A stretch of DNA of 5,837 bases from Gammaproteobacteria bacterium. Its GTDB lineage: Bacteria; Pseudomonadota; Gammaproteobacteria; Eutrophobiales; Eutrophobiaceae. Below the pieces are notes generated by a model. That model did not search any database and was not told where the DNA came from. It saw nothing but the letters and a program-made list of their open reading frames with translations. Position 1 is the stretch's first letter. Each line of letters starts with the position of its first letter. Of this stretch, positions 1-5,237 are shown piece after piece. A program made the position numbers and the translations under genes. The stretch lies in NCBI GenBank assembly GCA_003645215.1, contig QNEM01000138.1, positions 1 through 5,837 on the forward strand, in the 5' to 3' direction.

Positions 1-25
1 AATAATTTACGGATAAAGCCCATGA

Positions 26-1051
26 TTAACTCCGGATTGTGAGATACATATAACTATAGAACCATCCTAGCAAAATAGAGACTGGTATATTCAACCACCA
101 CCCTGTGACTATGCTTGCCGCAGTACGCCATTTGACGTGTCCCGGTTTCTCTGCAGCACCATTGCCCAGTAAGGTTGCGGTGACTACCTGTGTTGTTGAG
201 GTGGGGGCACCGATGCTTGTGGCAATACTGTTAACCAATGCCGAACCAAGCTGATTGGCAACGGCATGTATTGTTCTTAATCTATACAATCCAAAACCAA
301 GCGTCTTGATAATACGCCAACCACCAAACATCGTACCCAAGGTAATTGCAGTGGCACATAAAACTATAGACCAGTCGGGTATAGTAAATACCTCTGTCAT
401 ACCGCTTGCCAAGAGCATCATTCCAATAATCGCCATCCCTTTTTGGGCATCATTAGCACCGTGTGAAAACCCCAACCAGGCAACGCTCAGATATTGCGAG
501 AACACAAAGAAAGACATAACATTTTGCTTGAAATGTCTAAACACCGTGATAAAACATTTCATGATCATAAAACCGATCATAAAACCAAACAGAGGAGAAA
601 AAAGAAGACCAGCAATGACTTTCATAACGCCTTGTAGTTCACCGTTTTGCAAAGCCACCATTCCCCAATTAATATGGTCGATATCAATCGCACTTATACC
701 TGCACCAATCAACCCACCAGCAAGAGAATTGGATGAAGAAGAGGGATACCCCAAAAACCACGTAACGAGATTGAAGCTGATGGCGGCTAATAATGCGGCA
801 ATAACAACACTTTCTCCAGCAACTGGGGAGGCAGATCCTATATCAACAAAGGTACCTACAGTATTGGCAACAGCAAGTCCAATTGTAAAGGGCGCGATAA
901 ATGTGAATAGGCTAACAATACCAATTGCTACTGCTGGTCGCATGGCGCGTGACGCTATAGGTGTCGCTACCATATCAGCGGCATCATGAAAGCCGTTGGT
1001 AAAATCATAAATCGCAACCATAATAACTACTGTAACTAATGTAATATTCAT
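26..1051 (-). CDS. pit: PiT-family inorganic phosphate transporter
   Basis: Inner-membrane carrier of the PiT family (Pfam PHO4), which moves inorganic phosphate, usually as a metal-phosphate complex, together with protons. The 341-residue protein is hydrophobic throughout and carries both halves of the family's inverted duplication. The first signature is near residues 16-38 (DFTNGFHDAADMVAT...RAMRP), followed by the loop motif GYPSSSSNSL at 101-110. The second copy is SHGANDAQKGM at 196-206, followed by GAPTSTTQVV at 281-290. It lacks the large central cytoplasmic insert of E. coli PitA and so resembles the short bacterial forms. The start fits because the first signature follows one short hydrophobic stretch, as in homologues, although no good Shine-Dalgarno is visible. 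Oddities: D26 replaces the usual Asn of GFHDAAN, and N108 and Q288 replace the His common in the two S-S/T-T/S-H motifs. Family assignment is secure; exact substrate and transport direction are inferred. It diverges from the polyphosphate:AMP phosphotransferase gene. Confidence 0.93.
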   Translation of the reverse strand: MNITLVTVVIMVAIYDFTNGFHDAADMVATPIASRAMRPAVAIGIVSLFTFIAPFTIGLAVANTVGTFVDIGSASPVAGESVVIAALLAAISFNLVTWFLGYPSSSSNSLAGGLIGAGISAIDIDHINWGMVALQNGELQGVMKVIAGLLFSPLFGFMIGFMIMKCFITVFRHFKQNVMSFFVFSQYLSVAWLGFSHGANDAQKGMAIIGMMLLASGMTEVFTIPDWSIVLCATAITLGTMFGGWRIIKTLGFGLYRLRTIHAVANQLGSALVNSIATSIGAPTSTTQVVTATLLGNGAAEKPGHVKWRTAASIVTGWWLNIPVSILLGWFYSYMYLTIRS

Positions 1052-1311
1052 TATTTCATACAGTCGAACCCATATCCCAACTATGCAAATTAGGCATTAA
1101 ATAACCAGATATCATATTAACCAAGTAAATACACTGAAAATCATCATCGATCTAAATCTATCACAGTAGTATGTAGATATGTCTCGGTAAACGATAATAT
1201 CTGGCTGAGATTAAGTGTTGTTTCTATTCCACTATTGTTACTGATGATAACTTAATTTATCAGTCCCCACGATGGTACCCTGCATGGTGAATAATTCCCT
1301 ATAGCTATACA

Positions 1312-1325
1312 TTGACCTAGATCAA
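1312..1325 (+). promoter_or_regulatory. FNR/ANR/DNR-type activator box
   Basis: The 14-mer TTGAC-CTAG-ATCAA matches the FNR/ANR consensus TTGAT-N4-ATCAA with one mismatch. With its flanking bases (1311-1326) it is a 16-bp palindrome with a single mismatched pair. Its centre lies between 1318 and 1319. If transcription starts at G1360, the centre is at -41.5, the classic class II activator position. The sequence cannot tell FNR, ANR and DNR apart. A CRP site is less likely because the half-site is TTGA rather than TGTGA. Confidence 0.7.
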
Positions 1326-1347
1326 TAAAAACTTTTTTTCCTCGACC

Positions 1348-1353
1348 TATACT
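1348..1353 (+). promoter_or_regulatory. -10 element of the predicted pap promoter
   Basis: TATACT differs from the sigma-70 consensus TATAAT at one position. The bases where a -35 would lie (about 1325-1330, ataaaa) do not resemble TTGACA, as expected for a promoter that depends on an activator bound at -41.5. The predicted start is near G1360, giving a leader of about 100 nt before the pap start codon. Confidence 0.6.
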
Positions 1354-1460
1354 TGCGATGCTAGAGGATTTATTAGTTAGTGGATTGGTGCGAGATAGTG
1401 TGAGTTTTACACCATCAGCAGATAGCGATTTGACTAAACAAATAGGGTAATGAGCCGATT

Positions 1461-2948
1461 ATGTTTGAAGCAGCAGAATTAGGACGCAAGATAGCTAAAA
1501 AAGATTTTGATGAGGAAGAACCCCTTCTTCATACGAACTTGCTGGAAGTACAACGTAAACTGAAGGATTCGGGAACTCCAGTCATTATCATTGTGTCTGG
1601 CGTAGAAGGTGCCGGCAAGGGTGAAGTCGTAAATCGACTCAATGAATGGTTTGATACCCGCGGACTACAAACATATGCGTTTTGGGATGAATCCGATGAG
1701 GAACGGGAGCGTCCTTTTTTCTGGCGATTTTGGAGATCATCTCCGCCCCGAGGCACGATTGGGATCATGTTCGGTTCCTGGTACACAAAACCAATCATCA
1801 ACCTTGCCTTTGGTGATATAGATGGATCTGAGTTTGACCGCCAATTAACAAGAATTGCTGAATATGAACGTATGCTCACAAATGATGGCGCTCTTGTCGT
1901 AAAATTCTGGTTTCATATGTCAAAGAAGGATCTACGCAAGAGACTTAAAAAGGAGGCTCAGGAGAATGGAAAAAACTGGAAAGTTTCACCCCTGGCGAAG
2001 AAGTTTTCTAAACATTATAATAAATTTTGCAGTGTTTCAGAGCGTGCAATAAGAATAACCGACCAGGGTAAATGTCCATGGTATCTGGTGGAGGCTGTAG
2101 ATCGACGGTATCGAGATATCACTGTCGGGCGCATTCTGTTGAATGCAATTGAACAAAGGCTTAATAAACAATCTACGACGGAAATACCTGCAAGTCCGCA
2201 AAAATCAATAACTACTACTACACAAAAAGGCATGGTCACAATACTGGATCATGTCGACCTGAAACCAAAACTTTCGGACACTGAATACCGTCGCCTGCTG
2301 GGAAAATATCAACGCAAATTTTATAAACTTGCCTGGGCGGCAAGGGAGAAGAAACGCTCCAGTATCGCGGTTTTTGAAGGTTGGGACGCCTCTGGTAAGG
2401 GTGGTGCTATCCGTCGGCTTACAGCGGCCATGGATGCACGTCTGCATCAGGTGATATCTATTGCATCACCAACAGATGAAGAGAAAGCCCAACACTATCT
2501 ATGGCGATTCTGGCGACATGTTCCCCGTGGTGGTTATGTAACTATCTACGACCGATCCTGGTATGGTCGTGTACTCGTGGAACGAGTTGAACAGTTTGCC
2601 AAAGAAAATGAATGGATGCGTTCGTACCAGGAAATCAATAATTTCGAGGAACAACTGTGTGAACATGGAATTATAGTCGTCAAATTCTGGGTTCATATAA
2701 GTAAGGCCGAGCAACTAAGACGTTTCAAAGAGCGTGAAAAAATTCCATGGAAAGTACACAAGATAACAGAGGAAGACTGGAGAAACCGTGAAAAGTGGGA
2801 TGATTATAAAGCGGCGATCAACGATATGGTATCGCGTACAAGTACCGAATACGCGCCCTGGACCCTGGTTCCCGGCAATGATAAAAAATATGCAAGGATA
2901 GAAATATTAAAGACATTCTGTAACACTCTTGAAAAGGCTATCTCATAA
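1461..2948 (+). CDS. pap: Polyphosphate:AMP phosphotransferase (two-domain, class II PPK2)
   Basis: Cytoplasmic enzyme that transfers phosphate from inorganic polyphosphate to AMP, giving ADP. The 495 residues match the length of tandem-domain enzymes such as Pseudomonas aeruginosa PA3455, and the N-terminus MFEAAELG resembles the start of that protein as I recall it, supporting this ATG. Domain 1 (about 8-235) has a P-loop SGVEGAGKG at 46-54. Domain 2 (about 275-490) has EGWDASGKGG at 306-315, the Walker B-like DRSWYGR at 364-370 and a basic lid ITEEDWRNREKW at 435-446. Domain 1 is degenerate: E49 stands where domain 2 has D309, and FGSWY (104-108) replaces YDRSWY. Domain 2 is therefore probably the catalytic half, as reported for this enzyme type. 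A Thr/Ser/Pro-rich linker lies near 236-257. The Shine-Dalgarno is weak (AGGG at 1444-1447, 13 nt from the ATG). Transcription probably starts at the FNR-type promoter upstream. The divergent phosphate transporter gene suggests a shared role in phosphate and polyphosphate turnover. Confidence 0.95.
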   Translation: MFEAAELGRKIAKKDFDEEEPLLHTNLLEVQRKLKDSGTPVIIIVSGVEGAGKGEVVNRLNEWFDTRGLQTYAFWDESDEERERPFFWRFWRSSPPRGTIGIMFGSWYTKPIINLAFGDIDGSEFDRQLTRIAEYERMLTNDGALVVKFWFHMSKKDLRKRLKKEAQENGKNWKVSPLAKKFSKHYNKFCSVSERAIRITDQGKCPWYLVEAVDRRYRDITVGRILLNAIEQRLNKQSTTEIPASPQKSITTTTQKGMVTILDHVDLKPKLSDTEYRRLLGKYQRKFYKLAWAAREKKRSSIAVFEGWDASGKGGAIRRLTAAMDARLHQVISIASPTDEEKAQHYLWRFWRHVPRGGYVTIYDRSWYGRVLVERVEQFAKENEWMRSYQEINNFEEQLCEHGIIVVKFWVHISKAEQLRRFKEREKIPWKVHKITEEDWRNREKWDDYKAAINDMVSRTSTEYAPWTLVPGNDKKYARIEILKTFCNTLEKAIS

Positions 2949-3273
2949 ATTTTTCACATACTTTCTATTCACTAATTATATTTTGGCAAAAGCAATGGGA
3001 TCTGGAATTCCATAGACTGAGAACTCAGTTTCGGCTCTGTATCGGTAATGAGAATGACACTGTAATCCCCCCCCCATTAATAACCGAAGTTAGAAGGAGA
3101 GGTTAGGCCGCATTCAGTAATTGTCTGGGTGGTTATCAGTGGTTGTCCCCCGATTCCCCCGGACACCTCAAAAAGAGTAGGCTATATGAATCTACCAGGA
3201 GATTGTTGGGTTAAGGAATATACTGAATCAAGTACGCAGGCTTTTCCTGAGCATGTCTAATAGATCCCATTCT
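2949..3273. other. Non-coding gap, possible mobile-element remnant
   Basis: These 325 bp lie between the 3' ends of two converging genes and encode no convincing protein. Visible structures are a run of nine C at 3067-3075, a small ACTGAG/CTCAGT palindrome at 3016-3029 and a TGTCC/GGACA dyad (3144-3148 and 3161-3165) with a C-rich loop. There is also a 10-bp inverted repeat, AATGGGATCT at 2994-3003 and AGATCCCATT at 3262-3271, close to both edges. TGTAAT followed by C9 at 3061-3075 resembles the TG-start, C-rich ends of some IS3-family elements, but no transposase fragment was recognised. No hairpin with a following T tract marks a clear terminator for either gene. Confidence 0.45.
2994..3271. 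repeat. 10-bp inverted repeat bracketing the gap
   Basis: AATGGGATCT (2994-3003) is the exact reverse complement of AGATCCCATT (3262-3271), with 258 bp between the arms. The arms sit just inside the ends of the two converging genes, as the ends of a small non-autonomous element would. No target-site duplication is evident (agc before, ctc after). A 10-bp match in a few hundred bases has an appreciable chance probability, so this is only suggestive. Confidence 0.3.
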
Positions 3274-3921
3274 CTACTCCAAATTATCTTTTATTAGTAG
3301 ACCATGTAATAGCAAATCAATATGCGTTTCCAGATATGCGTCCAGCTCCAGGGGGGCAAATTGATCGAATACCGTTTTCCAGATGACCGCAGACAGTGCT
3401 GGACCAAGTATGGCTTGTTGCTCCCAGGTCAGTGCCGACGGACGAAACTCGCCTGACGCAACACCACGTTCAATTACTGCTCTGGTCACCTTGTGTATAC
3501 GTGTAATAATTTCTTCAAAATAAAATCTGGCAAGTTCCGGAAATCGGGAACCTTCACTGATAATAAGTTTTGGAATAAAGCGAGCATCAGTAGAAAGTAG
3601 TTCTTGATAGATGGTTTTTAACTGATTATGGAGAACATCTTTCGCACTACCTTCAGATTGTTCATTCATATTTTCAAGTTGTTCAATATGCGGAAGTATT
3701 CGGTCTCTGACAACTTCGGTAAAAAGTTCTTCCTTGGATTTAAAATACAAATAGACGGTTCCCTTGCTGATGCCTGCGCGCCTGGCAACGTCGTCCATTC
3801 TAGTTCCGGCAAATCCATTCATGGAAAATTCCTCTAAAGCGGCCGTAAGTATTTCTTTTGGGCGATCATCTTTACGACGACATTGGGATGCAATTGAATC
3901 TTTAACCTTGGATAGCACCAT
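3274..3921 (-). CDS. TetR/AcrR-family transcriptional repressor
   Basis: DNA-binding repressor, probably of the adjacent efflux operon and of itself. The 215 residues are typical for TetR proteins. The N-terminal domain (about 18-66) has the family pattern EILTAALEEFSMNGFAGT followed by the helix-turn-helix at about 40-60, with DDVARRAGISKGTVYLYF and then KSKEELF. Residues from about 75 to 205 form the helical ligand-binding and dimerisation domain, which varies too much to name a ligand. The start at 3921 leaves a basic arm of about 17 residues before helix 1 (RRKDDRPKEI), common in AcrR-like members. The only Shine-Dalgarno-like bases are CGGA (3937-3934), 12 nt away. It is transcribed divergently from the adaptor gene with 113 bp between them, and a palindrome lies between overlapping promoters. 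Family is certain; control of the efflux genes is inferred from position and operator layout. Confidence 0.93.
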   Translation of the reverse strand: MVLSKVKDSIASQCRRKDDRPKEILTAALEEFSMNGFAGTRMDDVARRAGISKGTVYLYFKSKEELFTEVVRDRILPHIEQLENMNEQSEGSAKDVLHNQLKTIYQELLSTDARFIPKLIISEGSRFPELARFYFEEIITRIHKVTRAVIERGVASGEFRPSALTWEQQAILGPALSAVIWKTVFDQFAPLELDAYLETHIDLLLHGLLIKDNLE

Positions 3922-3925
3922 ATTA

Positions 3926-3950
3926 GTATTTTATCCGTTGCGTAAAATAC
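3926..3950. repeat. Perfect 8-9-8 dyad in the tetR leader
   Basis: GTATTTTA (3926-3933) and TAAAATAC (3943-3950) are exact reverse complements around a 9-base spacer. The dyad ends 4 bp from the repressor's start codon and covers the predicted -35 of the efflux promoter. It may be a second operator. In the repressor mRNA it could instead form a hairpin presenting the only Shine-Dalgarno-like bases (CGGA) in its loop. Confidence 0.5.
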
Positions 3951-3966
3951 GCGGTAGTCCTATAAT
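3938..3966 (+). promoter_or_regulatory. Predicted promoter of the RND efflux operon
   Basis: A perfect -10 hexamer TATAAT (3961-3966) lies 17 bp downstream of a partial -35, TTGCGT (3938-3943, three of six matches). The predicted start is near 3973, inside the adjacent palindrome, which leaves a leader of about 60 nt before the adaptor start codon. A repressor bound at the palindrome would block initiation. Confidence 0.6.
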
Positions 3967-3990
3967 ACTGACTGACTGGTCAGTTAGCAA
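3962..3990 (-). promoter_or_regulatory. Predicted promoter of the tetR gene
   Basis: On the minus strand, TTGCTA (3990-3985, four of six matches) is followed after exactly 17 bp by TATTAT (3967-3962, five of six). Its -10 overlaps the -10 of the efflux promoter on the opposite strand, and its spacer contains the whole palindrome. Transcription would start near 3955, giving a leader of about 33 nt that consists largely of the 8-9-8 dyad. Confidence 0.55.
3971..3984. promoter_or_regulatory. Probable TetR operator palindrome
   Basis: ACTGAC-TG-GTCAGT has perfect 6-bp arms around a 2-bp centre, a size and form typical of TetR-family operators. It sits at the predicted transcription start of the efflux operon and between the -35 and -10 of the repressor's own promoter, so one bound dimer could shut off both. 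The left arm is part of three tandem ACTG units (3967-3978), which could offer an alternative register. Assignment to the adjacent repressor is inferred from position. Confidence 0.65.
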
Positions 3991-4034
3991 CTTTAATTGA
4001 GCCATTAAACCTAGCTTTGAGGTTGTAATCAGTT

Positions 4035-5231
4035 ATGAATATCTTTTTGAAATCACAATCCATCAGACAGGACTTCCTGCTTTTTTCCATCATTGTATTG
4101 ACGCTCACTGCTTGTGAACAAAATACTCCTCAAGCTCAGCCTTTCAATCAGGCTAAACCCAAGGTTACTGTCGCAGTCCCCCTGGTAAAAGACATCACCG
4201 ATTGGGATGAATTCACTGGCAGGCTGTATGCGGTTGAATCCGTTGAAATACGTCCTAGAGTCAGCGGTTACTTACAATCAATTCATTTCCAGGAAGGCAG
4301 TTTAGTTAAGGAAGGTGATTTACTGTATATTATTGATCCACGCCCCTTTCAGGCGATTCTTGATCGAACCAAAGCAGAATTATCCCGGGCCAGGGCTAAC
4401 CTTGAACTGGCAGAAAATAATCTCAGACGTGCAGAAAATATATACAAATCACACGATTCATCAGGTGCTATGTCAAAAGAAGAGCTGGATACACGCGGTA
4501 GTCAAAAGCGTGCCGCACTTGCATCAGTGGAGTCGGCTATTGCGGCCGTGAAAACAGCAGAGCTTGTTGTTGAATTCACTCATATAAAATCTCCTATTAG
4601 CGGTCGTATCAGCTCTACACGCGTTACAGTGGGTAACTTGCTAGTTGGCGGTGATTTTGGACCAACTTTGTTAACAACAATAGTTTCTCTAGACCCTATC
4701 TATGTCTATTTTACTGCTGATGAACAAAGTGTTTTGCATTACACGCGTATGGATTTGGCAGGTACTCGCAAGAGTTCACGCACCGCATCTAATCCAGTGT
4801 TCCTACGTCTTATCGATGAAGAGGAGTTTCAACATAAAGGCAAAATGGATTTTATCGATAATCAAATTGATCTGGCTACTGGAACAATGCGTAGTCGTGC
4901 GATAGTCGAAAACCCGGAGTATCTGCTCACGCCAGGAATGTTTGTGGATGTGAAAATGCTGGGTGAAGGCCCTTATCAAGCATTGCTTATCCCGGATGCT
5001 GCTATCGGCGTCGACCAAACAATCCAGTTTGTCTATGTCCTGGGAAACAACAATACCGTTGAACGTCGCCAGATTAAATCCGGCAATATCCAGGATGGCC
5101 TGCGTGTCATTCGTTCCGGGCTCGAAAAAGAAGATCGGGTAATTATTAATGGGATTCAACGCGTCAGAGCCGGTGTACAGGTGTCACCGGAAACAACCAC
5201 GATCAAAGTATCCAATAAACAACAAGGATAA
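4035..5231 (+). CDS. RND efflux periplasmic adaptor subunit (MexE/AcrA-like lipoprotein)
   Basis: Membrane fusion protein that links an inner-membrane RND pump to an outer-membrane channel. The 398 residues begin with a lipoprotein signal: a hydrophobic core at about 14-25 and the lipobox LTAC with Cys27, so the mature protein is probably lipid-anchored. Then come a first barrel/lipoyl strand region (about 45-105, with DEFTGRLYAVESVEIRPRVS at 58-77 and EGDLLYIIDPRPF at 93-105) and a coiled-coil hairpin (about 106-180, rich in Ala, Glu, Arg and Leu). The returning lipoyl half follows (about 181-205, HIKSPISGRISS), then the beta-barrel (about 215-310, with LDPIYVYFTADE and LLTPGMFVDV) and a membrane-proximal domain to about 385. 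WDEFTG, the VEIRPRVSGY motif and the short barrel resemble MexE more than AcrA. GAGG-type Shine-Dalgarno bases (GAGG, 4019-4022) lie 12 nt before the ATG. It is the first gene of an operon, with the pump gene 6 bp downstream. The drug or solvent substrate cannot be read from sequence. Confidence 0.93.
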   Translation: MNIFLKSQSIRQDFLLFSIIVLTLTACEQNTPQAQPFNQAKPKVTVAVPLVKDITDWDEFTGRLYAVESVEIRPRVSGYLQSIHFQEGSLVKEGDLLYIIDPRPFQAILDRTKAELSRARANLELAENNLRRAENIYKSHDSSGAMSKEELDTRGSQKRAALASVESAIAAVKTAELVVEFTHIKSPISGRISSTRVTVGNLLVGGDFGPTLLTTIVSLDPIYVYFTADEQSVLHYTRMDLAGTRKSSRTASNPVFLRLIDEEEFQHKGKMDFIDNQIDLATGTMRSRAIVENPEYLLTPGMFVDVKMLGEGPYQALLIPDAAIGVDQTIQFVYVLGNNNTVERRQIKSGNIQDGLRVIRSGLEKEDRVIINGIQRVRAGVQVSPETTTIKVSNKQQG

Positions 5232-5237
5232 TCTGTA

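Larger units (their letters stand above)
1052..1460. other. Divergent intergenic region between pit and pap
   Basis: These 409 bp separate two divergent genes and hold no convincing coding sequence. The pap-proximal side has the FNR-type box and -10 described separately. The pit-proximal side has only a weak minus-strand promoter candidate: TATGAT read from 1116 to 1111, with a poor -35 (TTTCAG, 1139-1134) at 17-bp spacing. Two short inverted-repeat pairs are present: CCAGATAT at 1105-1112 with ATATCTGG at 1197-1204, and ACTGAT at 1240-1245 with ATCAGT at 1259-1264. In the predicted pap leader, TGGTG at 1386-1390 can pair with CACCA at 1410-1414. None of these resembles a known riboswitch, and no pho box was recognised. 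Confidence 0.6.

Noticed and set aside
1..42. Open plus-strand frame from the window edge ending in TGA at 40-42, possibly the tail of a convergent gene
   Set aside because: Only 13 codons are visible, they overlap the end of pit, and nothing in them is recognisable.
255..989. Long plus-strand open frame (244 codons) opposite the phosphate transporter
   Set aside because: It lies wholly antisense to a well-conserved membrane protein gene. Its translation shows no family motif and its composition (many Ile, Pro, Thr) is what the complement of hydrophobic codons gives.
1529..1879. Minus-strand open frame of 116 codons inside the pap gene
   Set aside because: It is antisense to the conserved P-loop domain, with a low-complexity, Ser/Pro-rich translation typical of a shadow frame.
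3016..3029. ACTGAG-AA-CTCAGT palindrome downstream of pap as a terminator
   Set aside because: The usable stem is about 5 bp with a tight loop and no run of T follows. It also lies nearly 70 bp past the stop codon.
3237..3249. CAGG-CTTTT-CCTG hairpin downstream of tetR as a terminator
   Set aside because: The stem has only 4 bp and no T tract follows on the minus strand.
3186..3260. Short plus-strand frame of 24 codons beginning MNLPGDCWVKEY in the gap before tetR
   Set aside because: It was considered as a transposase OrfA stub, but it does not match the usual IS3 OrfA start and is too short to support as a gene.
3351..3356. Run of six G near the end of tetR as a possible frameshift site
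   Set aside because: The reading frame continues through it to a normal-length TetR protein, so there is no sign of a shift.
4803..5159. Minus-strand open frame of 118 codons inside the efflux adaptor gene
   Set aside because: It overlaps conserved adaptor motifs on the other strand, has no ribosome binding site of note and no recognisable domain.
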